Shown piece by piece: positions 8,968 to 19,514 of a stretch of 64,000 nucleotides of DNA. The notes under the pieces are model-generated. The model saw only the letters and a program-made list of their open reading frames with translations, ran no database searches and was not told the origin of the DNA. Numbering within the stretch: position 1 is the first letter of the stretch; every line of letters starts with the position of its first letter. Both the position numbers and the translations under genes were made by a program. The stretch is from Monarcha castaneiventris obscurior (taxonomy: Eukaryota > Chordata > Aves > Passeriformes > Monarchidae): contig JAMPIT010000699.1 in NCBI GenBank assembly GCA_026261815.1, forward strand, positions 124,001 to 188,000, read 5' to 3'.

Positions 8968-9988
8968 GCATTGAGTTTATTGGAGGCACCCGCTCAATCC
9001 CTCCATCCCAAATGGGAGCTTGGAACCTCTCCTCAGGCCTTGCTGTGCCCATGGGCTCACCTCAAGTCCCAAAATGAGAGCCAGGGCCCCACAGGCCATT
9101 CAGAATCTCTAAACATTGGCAGAAACAGCAGCATCCTTCCCAAAATCGGCTCCCCGGCTTCCTGCCAATAGCTCCCCCTTCCAAGTACCAGAGCCCTCCT
9201 CTCAGAACCCCTCCCTAAGCATTGGGGGTATCCCAAAACTGCCTCAGGAACGGGACATCCCCTGCAATCCCTTCAGGAATGTGGGATATCCCAGAACCCG
9301 CTCAGGAACGGGGTCCCCCCAGCCTCATCGTGCCCAGCCTTCAGCTGCCTCCCCCAGAGCCCATCCCGCCCTCAGCAGCCCCAGCCCAGCCCATGCCAGC
9401 CCTCCTGGGCAGGAGCCCCAATGGCCGAGCCGGCCTGGGACACTTGCAGGGATCCGGGGGCAGCCGCAGCTTCTGGGGCCAGCCTGTGCCAGGCCTGAGC
9501 ACCCTGCCAGGGAACCCTTCCTGCCCCACATCTCATCTCAGCCTGCCCTCGGAAGGGCAGCGGGAAGCCGCTCCCTGGGGCCCGTCCCCACAGGCCCTTG
9601 GCAAGAGTCTCTCTCCCCCGGCAATTGCTGCTCCACCCTGCTGCGGGGCCCGAGCTGGAAGTTGATTTTGTGCCGCTGGCCCCGGCCCAGCCCTGAGCCA
9701 GGGGCAGGACCTTGCCCTGGAGCTCTGCGGGCGCTGCATTTTTGCTTCCCATCGGCCTCTTCCTGCTGCGGCCCCAAGCCCAGCTCGGTGCTGAACCAAG
9801 GGCGCTGGGCCAAGGTCATTCCCCGGCGGGGGCTGCGCGCCCCCTCTGCCCCCTCCCCAAACTCCCTCCCGGGGGCAGCAGGGGCTGGGGCAGGAGCCCT
9901 GTGGGCAGGGAAAAGGGGGTGACACTGGCATGGGGGGTCACACACGCTCTGGGGGGGAGACACACGGCCCCTAGGGACCCCCCCTCAC
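8968..9988. other. GC-rich host sequence, no gene recognised
   Basis: GC-rich and CpG-containing, with long overlapping open frames on both strands typical of composition rather than coding. No domain, signal peptide or repeat family is recognisable. Its position beside MHC class II beta relics suggests MHC-associated intergenic or intronic sequence. Confidence 0.4.
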
Positions 9989-10085
9989 CTTCTCCCGCAG
10001 CGCCAGGAGGATGAACCCCAACATGGAGCCCCCAAACCTCAGAAGCATCTTGGGGGTGGGGTCTGGTGGCAGCTTTGGGGGTCTG
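9989..10085 (-). pseudogene. MHC class II beta transmembrane exon relic
   Basis: On the minus strand a KML...GG..LG pattern (KMLLRFGGSMLGFILLAL, Met at 10048-10046) matches the class II beta transmembrane exon, with its connecting-peptide lysine and glycine helix positions. It is followed at 9988 by a GTGAGG splice donor and preceded by a CCCCAG acceptor-like site near 10086. No beta-2 domain exon is found upstream on the same strand, so it is an isolated exon. The chain would normally anchor a peptide-presenting class II heterodimer. Confidence 0.6.
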
Positions 10086-10386
10086 GGGAGTCACAGCTGC
10101 CCTAAAACCCCCTCCCCGCCCCACAGCCACTCCCAGACCCCTCAAACCACCCCACAGCTCCTGGCCAGGACTCCCCCAACCACTCCCTGCAATACAAATG
10201 GCCCCAAGAGCCACCAAAACTCCTTCCCATCTCCCCCAAGACCCACCCAAATTCTCTCCAAACCACATAGCCCTGCCAGCACCCCAAAACTCCTTCATCA
10301 CTGCCCCAAAAGCCCCCCAAATTCCCTCCCATCACCACAAATGCCCCCAAGAGCCACAAAAGCCCCTCCCAGTGCCCCCAGACCCT
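10086..10386. repeat. C-rich low-complexity stretch (CCCCAAA-type)
   Basis: Degenerate runs such as CCCCAAAAC, CCCATCTCCCCC and CACCCAAATTC repeat irregularly over 300 bases. No exon is seen. It separates the two class II beta relics, which face opposite ways, so it may mark a rearrangement. Confidence 0.5.
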
Positions 10387-10625
10387 GTCCTACCCTCCAT
10401 GGCACCGACCAGGACAGGTTGGTGGACAGGAGCATCCACAGCCCAGAGCAGCCTGGGCACTTCAGCAGCGATTTGGGCACTTTGGGGGGCACACCCCAGA
10501 TGGGCAGACCCAGGCCAGGGACTGGGACAGACAACCGGAATTCCTGGAGAACAGACGGGCTCAGGTGGGCACGTTCTGCCACCACAACTGTGACATTGTG
10601 GGCCTGTGTGCCCGGCCTGGGAGAC
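10387..10625 (+). pseudogene. MHC class II beta, beta-1 domain exon relic, frameshifted
   Basis: From a Cys codon at 10387 the plus strand reads like a beta-1 domain: a GT-D-DR segment, then RLVDRSIHSPEQPGHFSSD, equivalent to the conserved strand with YNREQ..HFDSD. About 10500 the match moves to another frame, where QPEFLENRRAQV and the second conserved Cys (TFCHHN) appear, the expected alpha-helix end. A frameshift therefore lies near 10500-10515. The exon is a pseudogene. It lies on the strand opposite to the transmembrane relic at 9989-10085, so the two cannot be exons of one simple gene. Confidence 0.7.
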
Positions 10626-11008
10626 CCCAGAATAACCAAATCCTCCTGAATATTTCCCTGAACCAACCCAGAATTCACCCCCAAATCCCAGCAAAATGGT
10701 GCAGCTTTAGATCCCTTTGTTGAATTTCTTTATCCCAATTTTGGTTGTTTTGACAGCATGAAGGAGGAAACGATTTAGGTTGGAGAAGACCTCCAAGATC
10801 CTCCAGAGTTGCTTGATGTCACCAGAAGAAACAATTGGACAGAACAGATGAAAATTTTAGGGTGTAAAGTTAAAAAACCCCTCTTCCCAATGGATTTCCA
10901 ATGTTGATCTGAGTCCCCATGGATGTTCCTGCCCCTGCCTTCACCCAGGTGCCTACGGGGATCCAGGAGGACGTGGAGAGCACCAGCCTGGGGCCTTCCC
11001 AACACGGA
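10626..11008. other. Spacer between class II beta relic and zinc-finger gene
   Basis: About 380 bases of intron-like or intergenic sequence with AT-rich patches near 10710-10760. No gene or repeat family is recognised. Confidence 0.3.
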
Positions 11009-11122
11009 TCACAGGGAATGTGGGTCAGCAGGGCTCTGCCAAACGTGGTTCCTCTGATGGGGGATGAAGTTGGAGCAGAGGACGAAGCTCTTCCTGCAGT
11101 CAGAGCACACACAGAGCTGCCC
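11009..11122 (-). pseudogene. In-frame extra C2H2 finger downstream of the zinc-finger stop
   Basis: Reading on past the TAA in the same frame gives a complete finger: CSDC, then the Phe and Leu core positions, then HQRNH, before a TGA at 11011-11009. The stop replaces part of the linker. It is either a truncating mutation or the true end followed by decaying coding sequence. Confidence 0.55.
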
Positions 11123-11947
11123 TTACCGGTGCCTCCGTTGGTGTTGGGTCAAGTGAGATCTCTGTGAGAAGCTCTTCCCAAACTGGGGACACTCGTAGGG
11201 CCTCTCCCCAGTGTGGATGCGCCGGTGCCTGACGAGGTGGGAGTTGTGCCTGAATCCCTTCCTGCAGTTGGGGCAGCGGAAGGGCCTCTCCTCTGTGTGA
11301 ATCCGCTCATGCAGGAGGAGACTGGAGCTGGTCTGAAATCTCTTCCCACATTGCCCACACTCGTAGGGCCTCTCCCCAGTGTGGATCCTCTGGTGGATGA
11401 TCAGGTCAGAGCTGTACCTGAAGCTCTTCCCACATTCCCCACACTTGTGGGGCTTCTCCCCATCGTGAAGCTGCTCATGAACCACCAGATCTGAGCTCTG
11501 GCTGGATCTCCGGCCGCCTTCCCGGCACAGGGTGGGTCTTTCGTCCTCAGAGCACCCTGGGCTGGGTTTGCAGCCCCTCCTCCTGAGGGATCTCCGGGGC
11601 TTTTCCTCCCCGTTGGATTCCTGCGCCGTGGAGCCGCTCAAAACGGCCTCTTCCACCAGGTTCTGCTGTGGGGATTTGTCCTCCCTGGGCTCCGTGCTCA
11701 GCTCCTTGTCTGGGGCAGGAAGGACAAGGAGAGGATGGGATTTGCCTCCGTGCCACAGGGAAGGGGAAGGAGATCCCCCCAGTCCGTCCCCGGCAGGACG
11801 GCGTCGGCAGCGGGGTTGTCCTGCAGCCGGGGGCGATGCTGGGCTGGGAGATGGAGCAGGAGAGAGGTTGAAAGGGGCACTGACTTCCTCCTCACCTGCC
11901 TGGGTGTCCCGGGGCATCTTCCTCTTCTTCACAGCCTCCTCCTCCAT
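11123..11947 (-). CDS. C2H2 zinc-finger protein, two exons, passerine MHC-linked type
   Basis: The likely start is ATG 11947-11945 (Met-Glu-Glu-Glu), giving a short acidic/basic N-terminus. A donor CAG|GTGAG (exon ends 11896) and an acceptor CCCCAG (exon resumes 11709) define a 186-base intron; splicing keeps the frame and restores an Asp codon across the junction. The second exon holds a linker rich in Glu, Ser and Arg, a degenerate finger missing its cysteine pair (ending [10 protein letters not shown]), three full C2H2 fingers with TGERP-type linkers, and a last finger whose second Cys is Phe (CPQF). The stop is TAA at 11125-11123. Such proteins bind DNA, usually as repressors; the target is unknown. 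An in-frame sixth finger lies beyond the stop. An N-terminal extension to about 12007 is possible. Confidence 0.75.
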   Translation of the reverse strand: MEEEAVKKRKMPRDTQAGEEEVSAPFNLSPAPSPSPASPPAAGQPRCRRRPAGDGLGGSPSPSLWHGGKSHPLLVLPAPDKELSTEPREDKSPQQNLVEEAVLSGSTAQESNGEEKPRRSLRRRGCKPSPGCSEDERPTLCREGGRRSSQSSDLVVHEQLHDGEKPHKCGECGKSFRYSSDLIIHQRIHTGERPYECGQCGKRFQTSSSLLLHERIHTEERPFRCPNCRKGFRHNSHLVRHRRIHTGERPYECPQFGKSFSQRSHLTQHQRRHR

Positions 11948-12439
11948 CTGGCCAAGTTTTGGGAATAGGAAATCCTGGTTTGGGGAGAAAACAAGGGATG
12001 AGCACATTGAGTTTGAAGTTCCCTCTGCCCAAATCCATCCCTAGAAGCCACTGGGAATTGTGTAAAACCTGGCCATTCATAAAAACCTCCCAAACACCCA
12101 GATTCAGCCCTGAAAAAGCCTCCCAGGAGCTCCCCATCTCTGGTCCCTCCGTTTGGTGTTCGGGGGCTCCCCCCTGTCCCAGCTGCTGGGGTCACACTTG
12201 TATTGGGGGTCCCCTGTCTACTTGGTCCCTGCCCTCCCCAGGCTGCTGGGAGTCCCAGGAAGCTGAAAAGTTCCCCCTCTTCCGTCTCTCCACTTAGGGA
12301 TGCTGGGGGTTTTGGGGGTCCTAGGGGTCCCTTCTCCCCTTATTCTCTGCTTTGGGGTGCAGGGGGTCCAAGGAGTTCCCCCCTCACTCTCTCCAGGCTG
12401 TTGAGGGTCCCATGAATGGCAGCGCTCCCCCCTCTCTGG

Positions 12440-14520
12440 GCATGCTGAGGGACACTGGGATATACTGGGAGTGTCAGTGACCATACTGGGATTGACTGGA
12501 ACCACACTGGGAACAATCAGGACCATGCTGGGGAGAAAGGGCACCACGCTGGGGGAACTGGGAGGGAGTGGCAGTGACTGGGTCTGCACTGGGGGCAACT
12601 GGCCATGGTTGGGACACAACTGGGAGGGACTGGGATCAGATGGGGAGTTACTGGGACTATACTAGGGGCAACTGGGTGCAACTGGGATCACACTGGAAGC
12701 AACTCAGGACAACTGGAAGTGACTTGGAACATGCTGGAGGCAACTGGGATATACTGGGAGAGACTGAAACCACAGTGGGGGTAAATGGGAGCAACTGGAA
12801 CCACGTTGGATGATAATGGGAGCAGCTGTGCCCATGCCAGGGTCATAGTGGGATCCTAATGGAACTGCCTGGCATCATACTGGGAGTGACTGGAATAGTA
12901 CTGGGAGTATCTGAGAGTGACTGGGATCCTACTGGAACCAGACTGGGAGCGACTGAGAAGGTGCTGGCTGGGACTGGAACCACGTTGGAGGTGACTGGGA
13001 GCAGCAAAGACCACATTGGGAGTGACAGGGAGTCACTCTGGGCATGACTGGAATAATCCTGGGAGTATCTGGGAGTGACTGGGGTCATACTGGGGGTGAC
13101 TGGGTGCAACTGGGATCATACTGGAATGGACTGGAACCATACTGGCAGTGACTACAGGTCCTACTGGGATCATCCTGGGAGCCACTGGGATTACAGTGGG
13201 TGTGAATGGAACCTGACTGGGGGTTACTGGGCCCATGCTGGGAGGAAAATGTGGACACATTGGGAGCAACTGGAAGGTATTGGAACCATGCTGATGTGAC
13301 TGAGACCTCAATTGGATCAACTGGTATCATACTGGGAGCAACTGTAACCACAGTTTGGGGAACTGCCAGAAACTGGGATCATGCTGGCGGCAACTGGGAG
13401 TAACGGGCAAAGACTGGGAACATTCTGAGTTAACTAAAACCTTACTGGGGCAACTGGGATATACTGGGATTGTCTGTAGCCATACAGAGGGTGATTGGAA
13501 CCACACTGGGAACAGCTGGGACCACGCTTGGGGAAACTGAATCTACGCTGGGGGCAACTGGGCATGACTGGGACCCTGCTGAGAGGGACTGGGACTATTC
13601 TAGGGGAAACTGGGTGACACTGGGATCACACTGAGGGTGACTGGAATCATACTGGGATTGACTGGGAGCAGCTGTGTGCTTCCCAGTTGCTTTCAGCATT
13701 TGGGAGCATGCTGGGGGTGACTGGGATATACTGGGAGAGACTGGGAGTCACGGGGGTCATACTGGAGGCTACTGGGGTCATGCTGGCATTGACAGGGAGC
13801 AACTGGGATCACACTGGGGGCCACTGGCATCATACTGGGAGTGACAGGGATCATACTGGGATTATAGTGGGTGTCAATGGACCCTGAGTGGGGGTTACTG
13901 GGAGCTACCAGGCCCATGCTGAGAGCCTACTGGGGATGCACTGGGAGCAACTGGGAATGTTAGGATGCATGCTGGTGACAACTGGGATGTACTGGCAGTG
14001 ACTGGGATAAAACTGGGGGCAACTGAACCATGCTGAGGTAACTGGGAGTGCCTGGGAATGACTGCGAGAATGTTCAGGGCAACTGGGATATACTGGGAAT
14101 GTCTGAGACCATGCGGGTGGGGACTGGGACCACACTGGGAGTGACTGGGAATGTGCTGGGGGGAACTGGGACCACGCTGGGGGAAACTGGGGGCAAATGT
14201 GGGAGTGACTGGGAATGTGCTGGGAGAGATTGGCATCATACTGGGAGTGACTGGGACTACGCTAGGGGAAACTGGGAGAACTGGGAACACACTGGACGAA
14301 AGTGGGAGGAACTGGGAGCAACTGGGGCCGTGCTGGGGGCAAACTGCATCATAATGGGGAATAACTGGGAGTTACTGGGAGTGACTGTGTTCATACTGGG
14401 AGCAACAGGGATCCTGCAGGGAGTGAGGGGAAGTGACCAGGATCATACTGGGACTGACTGAGCTCATACTGGGAGTGATGAGGAAACTGGAACCACTTGG
14501 GGGTCGAACTGGGCTCATAC
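12440..14520 (+). repeat. 2.1 kb minisatellite of 10-11-bp ACTGGGA-type units
   Basis: About 200 degenerate units of ACTGGGAnnn(n) follow one another, with higher-order pairs such as ACTGGGAGTG and ACTGGGATCAT. The plus strand has GGG every 10-11 bases. Long open frames within it simply translate the repeat. It separates the zinc-finger gene from the CpG-rich region. Confidence 0.9.
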
Positions 14521-16130
14521 TGGGAGCAGCCTTTCCCGGCCCCGGACCCCCGAGCCCCATTCTCGGCCCCGGGACCCCCAAGCCCCTTTCCCGGCCCCGG
14601 ACCCCCGAGCCCCTTTCCCAGCCCCGGGACCCCCGAGCCCCTTTCCCGGCCATGCCACCCCTGCAGCCCCCAGACCCCCCCGCCGGGGTCCCGGCAATCC
14701 CAGGGCTCCCCCCTCTCGGGCTCCCCGCTTTGGGCTTCTGGGGCTCTCCTCTCTCTGGGGTCCCGCTTAGGGAAGCCACGGCTCCCGGGGCTCCCCAAAA
14801 CCGGTGTCCCCCCACCCCTGCCGGCCCCGCGTGGTCCCCACGGGGCCCCGGCACAGCTCGGAGGGCCCGGCCCGGGAAGCCCAACCCCCACCGCGGGGGG
14901 ACCCGCATCCCCCCCGCCCCCGCCGGGGCTCTGCCGGCACCACCACCGGGACCCCCCAAAACACCTCCCGGGGACCCCCGGTGTGCCCCCGAGAGGCATC
15001 TGTGGCTCGGCTTTGTAGCCCCGCAAGCTCCAAACATCGCGCCGCCCGCCCCAACAGACAGGATGAAACAGCGAGCCCCAAATAGATTTCGTGGCAGCTC
15101 CAAATATCCCTCCCCCCTCCAAAAACACCGCCCGCGATATTTGGGGCGAGCTCCCCCTCCCGGCGATGCTCCCGGGCCGAGGGGCTGCGGATCCAGAGAG
15201 CGGCGAGCGCACGTGGAGCCTCCTCTGCCGGCTCCAGCTCCTCCTTCTTCTCCTCTGTCCCTCCTCTTCGTCCTCCTCTGTCCCTCCTCTTCCTCCTGCT
15301 GCCCTTGCTCCGTCCCCGCGGCCGCGGCCAGGAGCTCTCGGGGCCCGGGGCCGGGCCGGGACACGCTGGGGAAGGGCTGGGTCACCCCCAGAGCGAGCTG
15401 GGGCAGCGGAGCTTTGGGGGAACAACGGGAAAGGGCTGGGACAGGGGGGATGGGGGGTGGGACAGCGGGAAAGGGGTTCCCAGTGGGTTCCCCCAGTTAA
15501 GCCCAGCACCCCCAAGCCCCGTCCCGGCCCTCCCCGTTCCCTCCCCAGCCCCGGCTGAGTGCGGGGCTCAGGAGCCGCCGTCGTTCGGGGCTGCCCCGAG
15601 CGCAGCGAACGGGAGAGTTCCCGGCTCGGAGAGGCCCCAGCAGAGCAGGGATCTTGTCCCTCTTTGAGGGCGTTTAAGGGTCTTCAGGCCCCTTTGAAGA
15701 GGAGTTTTCCTCTTTTTAAGGTTTTTTTTGGGGATCCCACCACTACAGGGGTGTTTTTTCTTCCCCATTTTCGGGTGTTTGTGGGGCCGCAGCCCCACAA
15801 GCCCCTTTTAAGGGGGGATCACGATGGCTTTAAGTGACATTTTCAGGGGGCCCCCACCACAAGTCCCTGTAGGGGATGTTTTGCTCGCCAGGGTGAATTT
15901 TGGGGTTCCCTCTGCCATCGCCGCTTTAAGATCCCCGCTAAAGTGGGTGCCCACTGTAACTCCCGTTAAAAGGGCAACACCGCTCCAGTGCATTCCGGCA
16001 GCGGAGCCCGGGAGGGGGGGTCCCGGGAGGGTTTGGGGGTCCCGGCAGGGTTTGGGGGTCCCGTGAGGATTTGGGGGTCCCGGCAGGGTTTGGGGGTGCC
16101 TGGGTGGTGCCGATGATGGCGATGGGGAAC
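14521..16130. other. CpG-rich region without a recognisable gene
   Basis: Very GC-rich (CCCCGAGCCCCTTTCCCGGCC-type repeats at about 14525-14650), dense CpG to about 15650, then T- and G-run sequence with repeated GGGGTCCCGG and CCCTTTTAAGGGG-like motifs (15660-16130). Composition resembles a CpG island, but I find no exon with a known domain on either strand. Confidence 0.4.
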
Positions 16131-16650
16131 CCGTGCAGGGTATGAACATTCGCGAGGGGCTCCTGGGGGGGTTTTGTGGGTCCCGGGGGTTTTTTGGGGT
16201 CACGATGGTTTTTTGGGGCTTCCCGAGGGGATTTTCAGGGGTCCCAAAGCAGGGGTTTGGACGATCCCGGGGGGAATATTTGGGGGTCCCAAGGCTGTTT
16301 TGGGGTCCCGAGGCTGTTTTGGGGGTCCCTGCCGGTTATGGAGATGGGGACCCCGTGCCAGGTATAAACCTTCTCAAGGGGGTCCAGGGGATGTTGGGAC
16401 GTCCCGCGGGAATTTTGGCATCCTGAGAGGGTTTTGGGGGATCCGTATGGGGTTTTGCGATCCTGGGGAGTTTTTGGAGGGTCCCGGGGATGTTTTTGGG
16501 ATCCCGGGGAGGTTGGGGAGTCCCGAGGGTGGGGTTATTGGGGATTCCCGGGAGGTTTGGGGTACCTGGGCGATGCTGGTGACAGAGCTGGGGACCCCAT
16601 GCCGGGTATGAACCTTCTCGCTGTGCACGGGCAGCATCAGCGAGTTCAGG
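16131..16650. repeat. Three-copy degenerate tandem repeat, period about 220-245 bp
   Basis: A segment with GGGGACCCCGTGC(C)AGGTATGAACCTTC recurs at about 16115-16160, 16340-16380 and 16580-16625, each followed by GGTCCCGGG/TTTTGGGG-rich sequence. Reverse-strand frames across the copies are similar to each other, so it could be duplicated tail exons of the adjoining class I relic, but no class I cytoplasmic motif is seen. Confidence 0.45.
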
Positions 16651-17479
16651 GAGATCCTGGGGGGCCCGGGGGCTTCACCCCAAATCCCGGGGGACCCCAA
16701 ATGCCAAGGGACCCCCCAAACTCCCCTCACCGCTGGATCTGCTGCAGGCAGGGGGGCACCAGCACTCGGCCCCCGCCCCCCAACATCACAGGGGGGCTGC
16801 GGCAGAAACAGGGGAGGGGCACGGACAGGTCGGGGGGGACCCCCAAAGTCCTGGGGGAGGGGACACGGGGGGACTCCCAGGAATCCCCGTGGGGGGATGA
16901 GGGGGGACCCAGGAGGAGTTTGGGGGGGCTGGGTGGGTCATGGGTGGCCCCCAAGAGTCTTGTGGGGGGTGGGGTGGACAGAGAACAGGGTGACCCCCGG
17001 GAGATGGGTTTGGGGGAACCGGATTGGAGCTTCCAGACGCCGAATCCGATGAGGAGAATGACGCCGATGGCAGCGATGACGGACACAGCGACCCCCGGGG
17101 TGAGATTCCCGCTGGATTCCGGCTCTGGGAAGCACGGGATGGTGAGGAGGGGGAGGGGAACCCCCATCCCGCTGCTCCACATTCCCAATTCCCACATCCC
17201 ACATTCCCAGCCCCACCCCAGGAGAAGATCCCAGGCTCCGGCATTCCGGGATGCTCCCCCCGGCACGGGGGCTGCTCCCGCTCCTCCGGCAGCGCCTCCA
17301 TCCCGGCCCGGGGCTGGAAGGTGCCGTCGCTGTTGGGAACGATCCCGGATTTCATCCCCCTTCATCCAGCGGATCCCGATGGGGCTGGGGTAGGATCCGT
17401 GCGCGTGGCAGGACAAGGTCAGGATTCCGTGTTCCACTTTTCCGGACACACGGACAGCAGGGGGCTCTGGAATGGGGTA

Positions 17480-17700
17480 GTGGTGAGATGCATCCATGGC
17501 ATTCCATGGCAGTGGGATGGGGATGAGATCTGCCCATGGAATTCCATGGGAATGGGATGGCAGTGAGATCCATCTACAGAATTCCCATGGGAATGGGACA
17601 GAAGTGGGATCCATCCATGGAAGTCCCATGGGATTAGGATAACAGATCCATCCATGGAATTTCCATGGGAATTCCCATGTTCCCAAATTTTGCCCTCCCA
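17480..17700. repeat. Degenerate CCATGGGAATGGGA-type repeat in class I intron 3
   Basis: Imperfect units of about 50 bases containing ATCCATCCATGGAATTCCCATGGGAATGG recur four times between the alpha-3 and alpha-2 relics. No coding content. Confidence 0.55.
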
Positions 17701-17854
17701 AATCCCGCATTCTCAAATCCCGTATTCCCATGGGAATTCTGCCCTCCCCACCTTCACACTCCAGCGCCTCCCGCCCGTATCTGACATGTTTCCGGAGACA
17801 TTCCAGGCAGGGGTGCCCCACGTAATTTGTTGATTCCTCAGCCGGGATCTCATA

Positions 17855-18081
17855 GATCCCCATTCCAGCCCCGCAGTTGCCATCCCAGCCCCACAGATCC
17901 CATCCCAGCCCCACGGATCCCCATTCCAGCCCCGCAGTTGCCATCCCAGCCCCACAGATCCCATCCCAGCCCAACGGATCCCCAATCCCTCCCCGCAGTT
18001 GCCATCCCAGCCCCACAGATCCCATCCCAGCCCCACGGATCCCCATTCCAGCCCCGCAGTTGCCATCCCAGCCCCACAGAT
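17855..18081. repeat. 61-bp tandem repeat, 3.7 copies, inside the class I pseudogene
   Basis: Exact 61-base spacing of GATCCCCATTCCAGCCCCGC at 17855, 17916, 17977 and 18038, the third copy slightly diverged. Each unit itself contains CCATCCCAGCCCCACAGAT-like subunits. It fills the place of intron 2 and the first two-thirds of the alpha-2 exon. Confidence 0.9.
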
Positions 18082-18381
18082 GCCCAGCCCCGGCTCCCCC
18101 CGCTCAGCCCCGCTCTGGCGGTGCCGCTCCCGCAGCATCTCCGGCTCCCCGGTGGCCCCGTGCCGGTGCTGCTCGCTGTGCCGGCTCCGGGCATCCCAAG
18201 ATCCCGGCTCGGCTCCGGCCGCCATCCCCGGCGGCTGCGGCTCCGCCCGGCCCCGCTCGCTGTGGCGGCGCTGGGAGGGGATCCCATCCAGGGACCCCAT
18301 GGACACGAACTGGGGGAGCCCCGGGCCGGGCTCCGGCACCGCCACGTGCGGGGAACGCGGGGACAGGAGAACTGGGGGGAC

Positions 18382-19514
18382 ACGGAGATTTGGGGTCTGG
18401 GGTCCACGGCTGAAGGGAAGGGGGAACTGGGAGAGCCGGGAGAGCCGGGAAGGGGGTTTGGGGTTCCAGGATTGAGAAAAGGGGAGGCTGGGGGTGGGTA
18501 GAGGTGGGATGGGTGGGGTTTAGGGGGTCCCGGTACCCAGGAATGGGGGCTCCAAGGGCCCCCGGTGTCCCCACTCCCAGCACAGGGGGGGAAACGGAGA
18601 CGAGAAAGTGCCCGAGGGAGCGCGGGGGGAGGGGACGGGGCAATTCCAGGGAATTCTCCTGGATCCCCTCCTGGCATCCCCCGGGACCCTCCTCGGCCGC
18701 ACCCTGCGGGACCTCCGCGCCGGGCTGGGCTGAACTCCCGGGCCCTGCGGCCAAACTCTGCCTGGAACCCGCTGGCTTCGGCCCAAAGCGGGGCAAGCAC
18801 CGGGAGCCGCAGATCCATTTTGTCCTGCGGCTGCGGTGATTTATTAAAATATGGATACAGATCTAATATCACTATCCACCTGAGACGGACAGAGACTCTC
18901 TAACTTGTTAGGGTTAGAAAGTGTCTGTTCATTCCAGCGCTGGGAAGCTGCAGGGATCGCTCCCGAACGTGCAGCTCCAAGGTTACAATACAATACAGAA
19001 CTATTTATCTAAAACGGTAATGCATATTTAAAACACAAACACATATTCATAGCATAGACACCTCCCATTCCCCGCTTCGTATGAAAATCAGCAAAAAGTC
19101 ATTAAGTATGCACAATTCTTGCAATGGAATTAGGTCGGTGGTCCTGAAAATGAGGAAGGGGCTGTCCTGATGAAGTAAGGCTGCTCTTCCTCACTTTGAA
19201 CTTTTTGCCTCCCTGGTTTTTAACAATACACCTGACCTTGGAAGATCCCCAGTTCCCTCCTCTATTGCTTTTGAATAAGTTGCAGGTGGAAGAATTTGTA
19301 ACTGTAACTTTTAAATTTTTCCATCTAAGATTATTAATTACCTATTATAAACACAGCTAAACAAATATCAAATAATCAAATCCTATCCTGTACTTAACTT
19401 CCTGAGTAGTCATTAATTTCCTTAATCAACTCTAGGGAAGTTTTGCGTCTTCTCTTTATCTTCGTTAACTTCAGCAAAACTCGCTTTTATTTAAAATCTC
19501 TATATGTAAGTGTT
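18382..19514. other. Class I upstream flank passing to AT-rich sequence, no gene recognised
   Basis: 18382-18830 is GC-rich and would hold the class I leader exon and promoter, neither recognised. 18836 onward is AT-rich with A/T runs and ends where ERV-C RT coding sequence begins. No LTR, gag or protease of ERV-C is visible here. Confidence 0.35.

Larger units (their letters stand above)
17010..18370 (-). pseudogene. MHC class I alpha chain pseudogene
   Basis: Exons read right to left. Alpha-1 (about 18096-18370) keeps VAVPEPGPGLPQFVS and the helix through EPEML...R, in one frame, but its first residues are degenerate. Alpha-2 survives only as its last third (17752 to about 17850), with CLECLRKHVRYGREALE and a GT donor at 17751; the first two-thirds, including its first Cys, are absent. 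Alpha-3 (17217-17466) shows GILTLSCHAHGSYPSPIGI and the second Cys in another frame, so it is frameshifted, about 250 bases where about 276 is usual. The transmembrane exon (about 17021-17125) is well kept. No leader exon is recognised. Class I chains present peptides with beta-2 microglobulin; this copy cannot fold. Confidence 0.8.

Noticed and set aside
9116..10684. Long Pro/Gly/Ser-rich open frames on both strands
   Set aside because: They overlap each other in several frames and follow GC-rich or C-rich composition; no domain or splice logic, apart from the two MHC exon relics reported.
12471..14461. Gly/Thr/Trp-rich frames across the minisatellite
   Set aside because: They only translate the ACTGGGA repeat; the frame changes with each unit-length variant.
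14372..15515. Three overlapping frames of 337-374 aa in the CpG-rich region
   Set aside because: Open on both strands at once, low complexity, no known domain. Treated as composition.
17713..18345. Apparent 210-aa protein fusing class I alpha-1 to a Gly/Trp-rich tail
   Set aside because: The tail is the 61-bp repeat read through; only the alpha-1 part is meaningful.
18836..19100. Possible inverted LTR end (minus-strand AATAAA near 18842)
   Set aside because: No matching second copy, terminal pair or target duplication in the window.
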